Part shown: in pieces, positions 28,232 to 37,562 of the stretch
How the letters are laid out: the number at the start of each line of letters is the position of its first letter
How positions within the stretch are numbered: position 1 is the stretch's first letter
Source of the DNA: Cellulomonas telluris
GTDB taxonomy: Bacteria > Actinomycetota > Actinomycetes > Actinomycetales > Cellulomonadaceae
Assembly: GCF_004886325.1 (NCBI RefSeq)
Contig: NZ_QXFN01000002.1
Location: forward strand, 496,001 to 560,000
Length of the DNA stretch: 64,000 nt
Direction of reading: 5' to 3'
Translations under genes and position numbers: made by a program
Notes under the pieces: model-generated
The model's input: the letters and a program-made list of their open reading frames with translations, nothing else
Databases searched by the model: none
What the model was told of the DNA's origin: nothing

Positions 28232-29331
28232 CGATCCCGTTCGTGGACCTCGCCTCCCAGCAGGCCGAGATCGCCGACGAGGTGCGCACGGGCCTCGACG
28301 AGGTGTTCGCCACCACGGCCTTCGTCGGCGGACCCGCCGTCGCGCGGTTCGAGGCCGCCTACGCCGCCTACAGCCAGGTCACGCACTGCGTCGGCGTCGC
28401 CAACGGCACCGACGCGCTCGAGCTCGCGCTGCGCGCGGCCGGCGTCGGCCCGGGCGGTGACGTGGTGCTGCCCGCCAACACCTTCGTCGCGACCGCCGAG
28501 GCGGTCTCGCGCATCGGTGCCGTCCCCGTGCCGGTGGACGTCGACCCCGTGCACCTGCTCGTCGACCCGGACGCGGTGCGCGCCGCCGTCGGGCCGCGCA
28601 CCGAGGCGATCGTGCCGGTGCACCTGTTCGGTCAGGTCGCACCCGTCGAGGACGTCGCCAAGACCGCCGCCGACGCCGGGGTCCCCATGGTGGAGGACGC
28701 GGCGCAGGCGCAGGGCGCGCGCCGGTTCGGCCGCGTCGCGGGTTCGTTCGGGCTCGCCGCCGGCACGAGCTTCTACCCGGGCAAGAACCTCGGCGCGGCC
28801 GGCGACGCGGGCGCCGTCACGACGTCCGACGCGGACGTCGCCCGGACCGTCCGGCTGCTGGCCGCGCACGGGTCGGAGCGCAAGTACGTGCACGAGGTCG
28901 TCGGCATGAACTCGCGCCTCGACACGGTCCAGGCGGTCGTCCTCGAGGCGAAGCTGCGTCGGCTGGAGCGGTGGAACGACGCCCGCCGGGCCGCCGCCGC
29001 GCGGTACTCGGAGCTGCTGGCCGACGTCGAGGGCGTCGTCGCCCCGAGGACCCGCGAGGGCAACGAGGACGTGTGGCACCTGTACGTGGTCCAGGTCGAC
29101 GAGCGCGACCGGGTGCTGGCCGGGCTCACCGCGGCCGGGATCGGCACCGGCATCCACTACCCGACACCGGTGCACCTCACCGAGGCCTACGCGGACCTCG
29201 GTCTGGGCCGGGGCGCGTTCCCGGTCGCCGAGGCGGCCGCCGACCGCATCCTGTCCCTGCCCATGCACCCGCACCTGTCCGCCGCGCAGCAGGAGCGGGT
29301 GGTGGAGGTCCTCCGGCGGGCGGTGCGATGA
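28228..29331 (+). CDS. Second DegT/DnrJ/EryC1/StrS-family aminotransferase
   Basis: A 367-residue PLP enzyme. FVDLASQQAEI at the N-terminus, GVANGTDALELALRA, EDAAQAQGARRFGR and the Schiff-base lysine K186 in SFYPGKNLGAAGDAG place it with 3-keto/4-keto-sugar aminotransferases of the FdtB/QdtB/WlbC group. It diverges enough from the paralogue at 26400 to suggest a different sugar. Translationally coupled on both sides. With the NeuD-like gene just upstream it may form an amination-acylation pair. Confidence 0.9.
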   Translation: MTIPFVDLASQQAEIADEVRTGLDEVFATTAFVGGPAVARFEAAYAAYSQVTHCVGVANGTDALELALRAAGVGPGGDVVLPANTFVATAEAVSRIGAVPVPVDVDPVHLLVDPDAVRAAVGPRTEAIVPVHLFGQVAPVEDVAKTAADAGVPMVEDAAQAQGARRFGRVAGSFGLAAGTSFYPGKNLGAAGDAGAVTTSDADVARTVRLLAAHGSERKYVHEVVGMNSRLDTVQAVVLEAKLRRLERWNDARRAAAARYSELLADVEGVVAPRTREGNEDVWHLYVVQVDERDRVLAGLTAAGIGTGIHYPTPVHLTEAYADLGLGRGAFPVAEAAADRILSLPMHPHLSAAQQERVVEVLRRAVR

Positions 29332-30614
29332 CCCGGCGCCGCCGCGCCCTCGTCCAGCTCAACAGCCTCGGCCTGGGCGGGACGCAGCTCAACGCGGTGC
29401 AGCTCGCCGAGGCGCTGGTCCCGCGCGGCTGGGACAGCCTGCTCGTCGGCCCCCGCGACACGCTCGGCGAGGGACCCACGATCCTCGACGTCGCGGCCGA
29501 GCGCGGCGTGCCCGTCGAGGTCCACGACCGCCCCGAGACGGTGGTCTCCGGTGCGCGCGCCCTCGGCCGCACCGCGCGCCGCTGGGGTGCCGACCTCGTG
29601 CACGTCTACGGCTCGTGGGCCGAGCGCCCGGCCTACTGGGGACCCTGCCTGCTGGGCCGGCGCCCGCTCGTGCTCACCGTGTACGAGATGGAGGTGGACC
29701 CGCGCACGCACCGCTGGTGCCCGCTCGTGGTGGGCACCGGCTACCTCCGGGACGACCTGCGCGACCGGCCCGGCGGGGCGGTGCTGCTCAGCCCGCCGGT
29801 CGACCTCGTGCGCGACGACCGCGCGGCGGTGGACGCCGCGCCGTTCCTCGCGTCGGCGGGGCTGACGGGGGACGAGCTGCGCGTCGTCGTCGTCTCGCGG
29901 CTGGACGAGGACATGAAGGCCCTCAGCGTCGAGACCGCGATCCGCGGCGTCGCCCGGCTGGACCGCGACGACGTCGTGCTCGTCGTCGTGGGGGGCGGTG
30001 ACGCCGAGCCGCGGCTGCGTGCGCTCGCGGACGCGACGAACGACGCGCTCGGCCGGCGGGCCGTCGTCCTCACCGGCGCCCTCGCCGACCCGCGGCCGGC
30101 GTACGCGTGCGCCGACGTCGTGCTCGGCATGGGCGGGTCCGCCGCGCGCGGCCTCGCGTTCGGCGCGCCCCTCGTGGTGCTCGGCGAGTTCGGCTGGAGC
30201 CGCACGTTCGACCTGCCGGACGCCGACCTGCTGTTCCGCAACAGCTTCTGGAGCGACGAGCGGGTCGACGACGGGGCAGGCCTGCTCGCCACGCAGCTGG
30301 CACCGCTGCTCGACGACGCCGACCGCCGCGCCCGGCTGGGCCGGTTCGGTCGCGAGTTCGCCGAGCGCGGCTACGGCCTGGAGGCCGTCGCGGACCGGCT
30401 CGCCGACCTGTACGCCGGGGCGGCCGGCCGGTACGGCGCGCGCCGGTGGGCCGGCGACCTGCCGCTGGAGTGGGCGGCGCTGCGCAAGCGCCCGCCGTTC
30501 GACTCCGCGCCCCGGCACCCGTCCACGGGCGACGGCAGGCGGGCGATCTCCGCGCCCGCCCCGGTCCCGGCCGGGGCCGCCGCCGAGCCGGTCGGCCCGA
30601 GGAGCACGGGATGA
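29328..30614 (+). CDS. Glycosyltransferase, GT4-like
   Basis: A 428-residue GT-B glycosyltransferase. The N-terminal domain begins ALVQLNSLGLGGTQLNAVQLA, an acceptor-side glycine motif of GT4 enzymes. The C-terminal nucleotide-sugar domain includes VVVSRLDEDMKALSVE and the ADVVLGMGGSAARGLAFGAP region. No membrane segment is present. It overlaps both neighbours by 4 nt and should add a sugar to the lipid-linked repeat unit. Donor and linkage are unknown. Confidence 0.8.
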   Translation: MTRRRRALVQLNSLGLGGTQLNAVQLAEALVPRGWDSLLVGPRDTLGEGPTILDVAAERGVPVEVHDRPETVVSGARALGRTARRWGADLVHVYGSWAERPAYWGPCLLGRRPLVLTVYEMEVDPRTHRWCPLVVGTGYLRDDLRDRPGGAVLLSPPVDLVRDDRAAVDAAPFLASAGLTGDELRVVVVSRLDEDMKALSVETAIRGVARLDRDDVVLVVVGGGDAEPRLRALADATNDALGRRAVVLTGALADPRPAYACADVVLGMGGSAARGLAFGAPLVVLGEFGWSRTFDLPDADLLFRNSFWSDERVDDGAGLLATQLAPLLDDADRRARLGRFGREFAERGYGLEAVADRLADLYAGAAGRYGARRWAGDLPLEWAALRKRPPFDSAPRHPSTGDGRRAISAPAPVPAGAAAEPVGPRSTG

Positions 30615-32275
30615 CCGACGCCACCGCCGGCCTCGGCAGCCGCGTGCGCCGCGGTGCGCTGTGGTCCGCGGGCAGCACGATCCTCATGCGCCTGGCCAAC
30701 GTCGCCCTCATGGCGGTCGTGGCCCGCATCGTCGTCCCCGAGCACGTCGGCGTGTTCGCGCTCGCGATGGCCGCCCACGCGTTCGTGGCGAGCGCGGCCG
30801 AGCTGGGCGTCGCGTCCGCGGTGGCCCGGTCCGACCTCGACCCGGAGCGCATCGCCCCCACGGTCGCGACGATCTCGATCGTCGCGAGCACCGCCCTCGC
30901 CGGCCTCATGGCGCTGTTCGCCGAGCCGCTCGCGGTCGCGCTCGGCTCGCCGGACGTGGCGGGGCCCCTGCGCATCCTGTCGCTGGCCGTCGCACTCGTC
31001 GGGCCCTTCGCCGTGCCCGGCGCACAGCTGCAGCGCGAGTTCCGCCAGTCGCGCGTGTTCCTCGCGAACGTCGTGTCGTTCGTCCCGAGCAGCGCCGTGC
31101 TGGTCGTCCTGGCACTGCACGGCGACGGGGCCGAGGCGTTCGCGTGGTCGCGCGTCGTCGGGCAGCTCGCGGCCGGGCTCGTCGTGGTCGCGAGCGTCTC
31201 GCGGCTCTACCGGCCCGGCTTCGCGCTCCGCGAGGTCCGCGGGCTGCTCGTGTTCGGTCTGCCGCTCGCCGCCGCGAACCTGCTCAGCCAGGTCGTCGTC
31301 AACGTCGACTACGTGCTGCTGGGGCGGACCCTGGACGTCGCCGCGGTCGGCGTCTACATGCTCGCCTTCAACGTCGCGAGCTGGGCGACCGCCGCGATCG
31401 GCTCGATGCTCAACGGCGTCGTGCTGCCCGCGTTCTCCCGCGCGCGGCAGGACCCGGAGCGCCTGCCCGGTGCGGTGGCCCGGGCGACCCGCGCCGTCAC
31501 GACCGTCGCGCTCCTCGTGTGCGCGATGACGTCGGCGCTGGCCGGCCCGCTCGTCCAGGTGCTGTACGGCGGGCAGTGGTCGCAGGCCGCCCCCGTGCTC
31601 GCCGTCCTGTCGCTCTACGGGGCCGTCTCGGTGGTCTGCCTGCTGTTCGCGAACGTCACCATCGCCATGGGCCGCACGGGCTCGCTCCTCGGCGTCCAGG
31701 CGGCCGCCCTCGTGGCGCTCGTGCCCGCGATGGTCGCCGGCATCGCGTGGGCCGGGATCGTGGGTGCGGGGCTCGCGCACGTGGTGGTCGCCGCCGTCGT
31801 CACGCTGCCCGTGTACCTGCGCACCGTGCGCCGGACGACCGGCACGAGCCTGCGCCGGCTGGGCGGCGCCGTCCTGCCGCCGGTGGTCGCGGCGGTGCTC
31901 GCGTGGGGTGCCGCGCACCTGGCGGCGGGCGTCCCGGCGCACGACGTCGTCCGCCTGCTCCTCGGCGGGTGCGCCGGTGCGGCGGTCTACGGGGTCCTCA
32001 TGGCGCGGGACCTGCTCGACGCGGTCGGCGCGCACCGGCTGCCCGCCACGCTCGGCACCGCGCTGGACCGGACGGAGCCGCTGCGCCGCTGGCTCGTCGG
32101 GCGACCGGCGGCGGCACCGGCCGTGCCGGACCCCGCCCCGACGGTCCCCGACCTCGCCGCGACCGCTCCCGCCCCGACCGTGCCCGACCCCGCCCCGACC
32201 GTGCCCGACCCCGCTCCGCGCCCGCAGGAGACACCCCTCGCGGCCGCGGCCGTCCACCCGGAGGTGAGCCGGTGA
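30611..32275 (+). CDS. Wzx-like oligosaccharide flippase (MOP superfamily)
   Basis: A 554-residue membrane protein with about fourteen hydrophobic segments. The opening GALWSAGSTILMRLANVALMAVVARIV-like region, VPEHVGVFALAMAAHAF and LPLAAANLLSQVVVNVDYVLLGR fit the polysaccharide_synt/MOP flippases that move lipid-linked repeat units across the membrane. The C-terminus is a Pro/Asp-rich tail with repeated PTVPDPA-type units, probably cytosolic and disordered. Coupled by 4-nt overlaps to the glycosyltransferases on both sides. Confidence 0.9.
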   Translation: MTDATAGLGSRVRRGALWSAGSTILMRLANVALMAVVARIVVPEHVGVFALAMAAHAFVASAAELGVASAVARSDLDPERIAPTVATISIVASTALAGLMALFAEPLAVALGSPDVAGPLRILSLAVALVGPFAVPGAQLQREFRQSRVFLANVVSFVPSSAVLVVLALHGDGAEAFAWSRVVGQLAAGLVVVASVSRLYRPGFALREVRGLLVFGLPLAAANLLSQVVVNVDYVLLGRTLDVAAVGVYMLAFNVASWATAAIGSMLNGVVLPAFSRARQDPERLPGAVARATRAVTTVALLVCAMTSALAGPLVQVLYGGQWSQAAPVLAVLSLYGAVSVVCLLFANVTIAMGRTGSLLGVQAAALVALVPAMVAGIAWAGIVGAGLAHVVVAAVVTLPVYLRTVRRTTGTSLRRLGGAVLPPVVAAVLAWGAAHLAAGVPAHDVVRLLLGGCAGAAVYGVLMARDLLDAVGAHRLPATLGTALDRTEPLRRWLVGRPAAAPAVPDPAPTVPDLAATAPAPTVPDPAPTVPDPAPRPQETPLAAAAVHPEVSR

Positions 32276-33435
32276 CCGGCGCCCGCCCGCGCGTCGGCGT
32301 GCTGTACCCCGCCGCCGACCCGCTGTCCCGCGACAACTGGTCCGGCAGCCCCGCCGGCATCGCCTCGGGCCTGGAGTCGCAGGGCGTCGACGTGGTCCCG
32401 GTCGGCACCCGCACCGCCGGCGCGGTGCCGCGGGCACGTGCCGCGTGGGCGCGCGTCCGGTCGGGCACCGACGTCGTCGGCGCACGCTCGGCCGCCCGCG
32501 TGGCCGCCCGCACCGCGCTGCTGCGGGACGCGCTCCGCCGGGCCGGGCGGCTCGACGGCCTGGTCGCGATGGGCACCGAGCTCTACGCGCTGTCCGCCGT
32601 CCGCCACGGAGCCCCCACCGTCACCTACGACGACGCGACGCTCCAGCAGCAGTGGCGCAACGCCGACTCGGACGTCCGCGGGCTGGGCCTGCCCGCCGAT
32701 GTCGTCACGGACTGGTTCGGGGTGCAGGCGGCGTCGAGCCGCGCGGCGGACGCCTGCTGCGTGAGCACCGGCTGGGCGGCGCGCTCGTTCGTCGACGACC
32801 TGGGGGTCGCCACCGAGCGGGTCCGCGTGGTCGGCATGGGCCACCGCCCGCGGGCCGCCGTCGCCATCGGCCGGGACTGGGCCGCGCCCCGCTTCCTCTT
32901 CGTCGGCGTCGACTGGCGACGCAAGAACGGGGCCGCGGTCGTCCGGGCCTTCCGCGAGGTGCGTGCGGCGCACCCCGCGGCGCGGCTCGACGTCGTGGGG
33001 GAGCACGGCCCCCTCGACGAGCCGGGGGTGGTGGGCCACGGCCTGCTGCCCCGCAGCGACGCGTCCGCGCAGGCCCGGCTGGACGGGCTGTTCGCGCGCG
33101 CCACGGCGTTCGTCCTCCCGAGCCGCTACGACCCCTCGCCGATCGCGTACCTCGAGGCCGCGTCGGTGCGGCTGCCCGTGGTCGCCACCACCGAGGGCGG
33201 GGCCGGCGAGCTCCTGGGCCCCGCCGCCCTGACGGTGCACCCGGACGACGACCGTGCGCTGGTCGCGGCGATGCTGCGCCTCACCGACCCCGCGACCGCG
33301 CGGCGGCTCGGTGCCGAGGCCGCACGCCGCGCCGCCGACGCCTCGTGGCACGCGGTGGCGGGGCGTCTGCTCGCGGCGCTCGAGGAGTCGGGCCGCCGCC
33401 CGCTCGCAGGGACGGGGTCGGCGCCCCGCGCCTGA
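32272..33435 (+). CDS. Glycosyltransferase, GT4 family
   Basis: A 387-residue GT-B enzyme. FLFVGVDWRRKNGAAVVRAF opens the donor domain, and PSRYDPSPIAYLEAASVRLPVV and TTEGGAGELLGP contain the E-x7-E-type region of GT4 glycosyltransferases. The N-terminus has DNWSGSPAGIASGLESQGV. The GTG start overlaps the flippase stop by 4 nt. It is the last gene of the forward operon and converges on a reverse-strand glycosyltransferase only 8 nt away. Confidence 0.88.
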   Translation: MTGARPRVGVLYPAADPLSRDNWSGSPAGIASGLESQGVDVVPVGTRTAGAVPRARAAWARVRSGTDVVGARSAARVAARTALLRDALRRAGRLDGLVAMGTELYALSAVRHGAPTVTYDDATLQQQWRNADSDVRGLGLPADVVTDWFGVQAASSRAADACCVSTGWAARSFVDDLGVATERVRVVGMGHRPRAAVAIGRDWAAPRFLFVGVDWRRKNGAAVVRAFREVRAAHPAARLDVVGEHGPLDEPGVVGHGLLPRSDASAQARLDGLFARATAFVLPSRYDPSPIAYLEAASVRLPVVATTEGGAGELLGPAALTVHPDDDRALVAAMLRLTDPATARRLGAEAARRAADASWHAVAGRLLAALEESGRRPLAGTGSAPRA

Positions 33436-33443
33436 GCAGGCGG

Positions 33444-34502
33444 TCAGCCCACGCGGGCGAGCAGCGGGTCGAACGCCGCCTGCAGGTCCTCGCGCAGCCC
33501 GGCCTCGTGGTAGCGGCCGAGCACCCGCTCCGAGGCCGCGGCGCCGCGGCGGCGACGTTCGGCCTCCGGCCACGCGACCGCCTCCAGCACGCCCGCGGCG
33601 AACTCGCGCAGCGAGCGCACCGGCGTGGACGACGCGGGGTCGAAGAACTCGTCGCCTCCCCCGCCGGTGTAGCCGACGACGTAGCACCCGCTCGCCATCG
33701 CCTCGGCCGGGGGCAGCCCGAACCCGTCGCGCTCGGAGAAGCTGAGGAACAGGTCCGAGCCGCGCATGATCTCCGCGACCTCCTGCTCGCTGCGGCCCGC
33801 GATCGGCAGGATCTCCCGGTCGACGCCGCGGGCCCGCAGGATGTGCAGGAGCTGGTGCCGCTCCGCCACGCGGTTGCGGTCGACGAACGCGATGCGCCGC
33901 GCCCTCGGCCCGTCGCCCGGGTGGAAGACGGCGGCGTCGACCACGGGCCGGCACCGCCGCACGGGCAGGTCCGGGAAGGCCAGGTGCAGCAGGTCGACGC
34001 TGTCCTGCGACACGGCCATGAGCATCTCGAGCCGGCCCAGCGCGGCGTACGGCGCACCCGGCTCGGCGTCCAGCGGGATGCCGTCGAACGTGTGGTACGC
34101 GCCCTGGTTGAACACGACCGTGCGCAGGTCCGCGGGGAGCGTGTGCAGCCCGGGGCCGTAGTACTCGGGGACGACGAGCACGTCGTCGGGGCCGAGCACG
34201 ACCTCGTCCGGGTAGGTCACGGGTGTGTCGTTCTCGAACCACGTGCAGCGGAACCCGGGCCGGGCGTGCAGCACCGACGCGTCGACGCCGAGCGCGCGCA
34301 GCACGTCGACGTGCCGGTACAGCACGCGGACGCCGCCGCTCGGTGCGCCGAGGTGCGGTGCGAGGTACAGGACGCGCGGCTCGTGCCGCCCGGGCCCCGT
34401 GCGCAGCGCCGGCGGCTGCCGGTCGCGCCTGTCGACCTCCTCCGACCGTCGCCGCAGGCTGCGGCGCACGCTCGTGCCGATCCGCTCGGTCAGTGCCGTC
34501 AT
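33444..34502 (-). CDS. Glycosyltransferase, GT4-like
   Basis: A 352-residue glycosyltransferase. YLAPHLGAPSGGVRVLYRHVD is the N-terminal acceptor-side motif, and SFSERDGFGLPPAEAMASGC and VVGYTGGGGDEFF mark the donor site. It is the last gene of a reverse-strand operon with the Wzy-like and Wzz-like genes. Its ATG overlaps the wzy-like stop by 4 nt. It probably extends the same repeat unit; specificity unknown. Confidence 0.87.
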   Translation of the reverse strand: MTALTERIGTSVRRSLRRRSEEVDRRDRQPPALRTGPGRHEPRVLYLAPHLGAPSGGVRVLYRHVDVLRALGVDASVLHARPGFRCTWFENDTPVTYPDEVVLGPDDVLVVPEYYGPGLHTLPADLRTVVFNQGAYHTFDGIPLDAEPGAPYAALGRLEMLMAVSQDSVDLLHLAFPDLPVRRCRPVVDAAVFHPGDGPRARRIAFVDRNRVAERHQLLHILRARGVDREILPIAGRSEQEVAEIMRGSDLFLSFSERDGFGLPPAEAMASGCYVVGYTGGGGDEFFDPASSTPVRSLREFAAGVLEAVAWPEAERRRRGAAASERVLGRYHEAGLREDLQAAFDPLLARVG

Positions 34503-35839
34503 GGGCGGTGCACCTCCGCGAGGACGGGCGGCGGTGCGCCCGTGGGTGGGGAGCCGTCGTCGCGACGGGCGTGCCGGCGCAGGGCTGCGATGCAGCCGAC
34601 GGCGAAGAACAGGACTCCCGCGACCTGCGGGAACCCGAAGGCGTCGAACGTCGCGCACGCCACCGCGGCCGACGCGACGGCCGCCATGAGGGCGCGCGCG
34701 CCGCTGCGGTCGTAGGGGTCGGGCAACCTGCGGCTGAGCCGGCCCGACTGGACGAGCGAGGTGACGACGACGACGAGGAAGGCGAGCGCGCCCACGACCC
34801 CGGTCTCGATCAGCAGGCCCAGCCACTGGTTGTCGATGATCCGGTACGTGGGCAGGAACGTGGAGAAGCCACGGCCGAACACCGGCCGCTGCTCGATGAA
34901 CTCCACCGCCAGGTCGTAGCTGTCCGTGCGGGACAGGGCGCTGTTGTCCGCCGTGATCCCGGTGAACAGCCGGAGCATCGTGCCGAGCATCCCGGGGACG
35001 GCGACGTACACGGCGCACAGCCCCACGGCGACGACCACCAGGCTCCACACCCGCTGCCGGGCCGTCCACACCGGGAACAGCACGGCGAGCACGACGGCCA
35101 GCCCGAGGAACGCGGAGCGGGACATCGTCAGCGGCAGCGCCGCCGCGATCGCCAGCACCGGGAACCACCGGACCACGCGCGAGCGGCGGACGTCGTGGAA
35201 CGCGAAGTGCAGGGCGAGCGGGAGGACCATCGTGAGCAGCACGCCGTACTCGATCGGGTGCGCCGAGGTGCCGGGCGCGCGCGCGAAGCCGTTGCGGGCC
35301 TGGACCCCCGACAGGTCGGTGCGGGACGTGAGGCCCGGGATGGAGATCTGGTCGACGAACGAGATGTGCGTGGCGAACTGCACGACGCCGAGCACGCCCG
35401 CCGCCGCGGTGCACACCACGAGGAACCGGAGGAGGCCGTACAGGTTCTTGCGGGACACGAGCCCGTCGCCCGTGAGCAGGACGAGGCCCCACCAGGACAC
35501 CACGAGGATCAGCCCGCGGTCGGCACCGCTGACCTCCACGCCCTCGATGGGCCGTCGCACCGCGGCGAGGTAGCTGCACAGCATCGCGAGGACGAAGACC
35601 GACATCGCGGTGCGCGTCGGCTGGGCGGGGGTCAGCGTGGCGTGGGTCCGGTCGAGCTGGGCCGCGAACCACCACACCGCCGCGAGCACGCCGAGCACCT
35701 GGGCGGGTGTCCCGGCTGCGCCGAGGGGCGCGAACTGGAGCGTCGACGGGATGAGGACGAGTGCGCCGACCCACACGTACAGCAGCACGCCGGCGTGCAG
35801 GGGGCGGTGCTCGACGACGGTCCCGGCGACCTGCGTCAT
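34499..35839 (-). CDS. Wzy/O-antigen ligase-like polysaccharide polymerase
   Basis: A 446-residue membrane protein with about eleven to twelve hydrophobic segments and a large extracytoplasmic loop containing SLVQ-distant RTDSYDLAVEFIEQRPVFGRG, the kind of segment seen in the Wzy_C/O-antigen ligase family. It should polymerise repeat units on the outer face of the membrane. It lies between the Wzz-like gene and a glycosyltransferase with 4-nt overlaps on both sides, a layout that supports polymerase over ligase. Confidence 0.85.
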   Translation of the reverse strand: MTQVAGTVVEHRPLHAGVLLYVWVGALVLIPSTLQFAPLGAAGTPAQVLGVLAAVWWFAAQLDRTHATLTPAQPTRTAMSVFVLAMLCSYLAAVRRPIEGVEVSGADRGLILVVSWWGLVLLTGDGLVSRKNLYGLLRFLVVCTAAAGVLGVVQFATHISFVDQISIPGLTSRTDLSGVQARNGFARAPGTSAHPIEYGVLLTMVLPLALHFAFHDVRRSRVVRWFPVLAIAAALPLTMSRSAFLGLAVVLAVLFPVWTARQRVWSLVVVAVGLCAVYVAVPGMLGTMLRLFTGITADNSALSRTDSYDLAVEFIEQRPVFGRGFSTFLPTYRIIDNQWLGLLIETGVVGALAFLVVVVTSLVQSGRLSRRLPDPYDRSGARALMAAVASAAVACATFDAFGFPQVAGVLFFAVGCIAALRRHARRDDGSPPTGAPPPVLAEVHRP

Positions 35840-36741
35840 GGCTCGCGGTGGCGGGGCGGGACGAGCACGAGGTCGGGCTCCGTCGCGGACGCGGGCGTCG
35901 GCACGTGCGGCTCGGCGGGGGCGGTCCCTGCCTCACGCCGTGCCCGCGGGGCGGGCGTCACGACGGGCTCCGGCGGTGCGTCCCCGGCCTGGTCCTCCAC
36001 CCGGTCCGCGGAGGCGTCCTGCTCGTGCGCCTCGACCTCGGCCTGCTCCTGCGCCTGGTGGTCCGCGGGTGCGTCCTGCCCGGGGGCCCCGGCCTGCGCC
36101 CGGGCCCGGACCTGCTCGCTCTCCTGCGCGGCCCGCCGGCGCTCCCGGCGCCGCACGAGCACGCCGTCGAGCGCCTTGGTGCCGAAGAGCGTCACGCCCA
36201 GGCCGGCCACCAGGGCCACGACCACCGCCCGCAGCTGGGACTTGGCGGAGACCTGCGCCGTGGCGTCCTGCGTCACGACGGACAGCGTCAGCCGCGCGTC
36301 GGCCGGCACGTCGACGCGCGTCTGCATGTCGGCGAACGTCCGGGGCATGGTGTCGAGGACCGTGCCGAGCAGGGCGATCGCCGCGTCGGGGTCGGGGTCG
36401 CTGGCCTCGACGAGCAGCAGGGGGCCGCTCGAGTCGAAGTCACGGGAGACGACGAAGGTCGACGTGCCGCCGGGGGGAGCGAGCGACTCGTGGACGGAGC
36501 CGTTGTTCATGGCCGTCGCCAGCACGTCCGCGGCCGGCGAGAGCCCACCCAGCGCGAGGTACGGGTTGCCGCCGGTGTCGACCGTGTTCGGCGGCGGGAG
36601 CACCAGGACGGACGCGTTCGCGAGCCGCTCGGCGGGCACCATCGTGAACGCCGTCCAGGCCAGTGCGGCCGTGCTGACGAGGCCCAGCAGGACGGCCCAC
36701 CACCGACGCCGCAGGCCGTGCAGCAGGTCAGGCAGGTACAC
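35836..36741 (-). CDS. Wzz-like polysaccharide co-polymerase without kinase domain
   Basis: A 301-residue protein with an N-terminal membrane helix (WWAVLLGLVSTAALAW), an extracytoplasmic domain of about 160 residues, and a second membrane helix (AVVVALVAGLGVTLFG), the layout of Wzz chain-length regulators. A cytosolic tail of about 100 residues rich in Gln, Glu, Ala and Pro follows, with no Walker motifs, so there is no BY-kinase. It starts with GTG, is divergent to a second Wzz-like gene at 36857, and leads an operon with the polymerase. Confidence 0.8.
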   Translation of the reverse strand: MYLPDLLHGLRRRWWAVLLGLVSTAALAWTAFTMVPAERLANASVLVLPPPNTVDTGGNPYLALGGLSPAADVLATAMNNGSVHESLAPPGGTSTFVVSRDFDSSGPLLLVEASDPDPDAAIALLGTVLDTMPRTFADMQTRVDVPADARLTLSVVTQDATAQVSAKSQLRAVVVALVAGLGVTLFGTKALDGVLVRRRERRRAAQESEQVRARAQAGAPGQDAPADHQAQEQAEVEAHEQDASADRVEDQAGDAPPEPVVTPAPRARREAGTAPAEPHVPTPASATEPDLVLVPPRHREP

Positions 36742-36856
36742 GTCTCACCCCGTCCCGTTTCGCCCGATGGGCACCTGGATGTCCCTATTGCCCCGAGCAT
36801 AGGCTGCGGTCCGCGGGCCGGACTTCGGCGCGTTGGGTGAATGTGGGGGTGGAGTC
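36742..36856. promoter_or_regulatory. Divergent promoter region of the two wzz-like genes with two or three copies of the shared motif
   Basis: This 115-nt region contains GTCCCGTTTCGCCC (36752-36765), GATGTCCCTATTGCCCC (36778-36794) and a partial GGGTGAATG (36835-36843). It must hold promoters for both directions. The density of the motif makes it the best place to test regulator binding. Confidence 0.55.
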
Positions 36857-37525
36857 GTGACGGTGTGGGACGTGCTCGTCACGGTGCGCCGGCACTGGTT
36901 CGTGTCCGGCCTGTGCCTCGTCCTCGCGGCCGGAGGCGTGCTCCTGGCGGGGGAGCGCCAGGAGTCGTGGAACGGCAACGTCACCGTGCTCCTGCTCGCC
37001 CCCGAGGGCACCCGGGGCAACGTCCTGGCCGGCTCGACGTCCTCGCTCGTCGCGACCACGGGCGTCGTGGTGCGCGCGGTGACCGGCCCGCACGACGAGC
37101 CGCAGACGGTCTCGGGCGACCTGACGCTCACGAGCATCGGCCACGTGGCGGCGTGGCGGGTGCAGCAGCCGAGCTCGGGGTCGCAGTGGGAGCGGTCGTA
37201 CGACACCGCGGAGGTGGATGTGCGCTCGTCGGGCCCCACCCTGGCGGAGGCGCAGGCGCAGATGGTCGCGGCGCTGGACCGGGTGCACGCCGAGCTGACG
37301 CGGATCCAGGACCTCGAGCAGGTGGACCCGTCCCAGCGGATCCGCACCGAGCTGAGCCCGTCCGAGCCCGTCTACCTCCTGCAGTCCGGGTCGCGGCCGC
37401 GGGCGATGGCGGCGGCCGCGGTGCTCGGGGTGCTGGGCGTCGTGGGCGCGGCGTTCATGGCCGAGGCGTTCGCCGCGCGCCGCAGGGCGCGGCTCGACCG
37501 GCGGGCGCTCGCGCTCGTCGCCTGA
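36857..37525 (+). CDS. Second Wzz-like membrane protein
   Basis: A 222-residue protein with membrane helices near each end (HWFVSGLCLVLAAGGVLLAG at about residues 11-30 and AAAAVLGVLGVVGAAFMAEAF near 190-210) and an extracytoplasmic domain between. This is the polysaccharide co-polymerase layout in short form, ending in a short basic cytosolic tail. GTG 36857 is chosen because GGTGGAG precedes it. It is divergent to the other Wzz-like gene. Whether the two form one complex is open. Confidence 0.7.
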   Translation: MTVWDVLVTVRRHWFVSGLCLVLAAGGVLLAGERQESWNGNVTVLLLAPEGTRGNVLAGSTSSLVATTGVVVRAVTGPHDEPQTVSGDLTLTSIGHVAAWRVQQPSSGSQWERSYDTAEVDVRSSGPTLAEAQAQMVAALDRVHAELTRIQDLEQVDPSQRIRTELSPSEPVYLLQSGSRPRAMAAAAVLGVLGVVGAAFMAEAFAARRRARLDRRALALVA

Positions 37526-37532
37526 GCCGTGA

Positions 37533-37559
37533 CGGGCGGCGTCCGCCGGACGCCGCCCG
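37533..37559. terminator. Bidirectional hairpin between convergent genes
   Basis: A perfect 12-bp stem (CGGGCGGCGTCC and its complement) with a 3-nt loop sits between the second wzz-like gene and the convergent deacetylase gene. Confidence 0.7.
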
Positions 37560-37562
37560 CGG

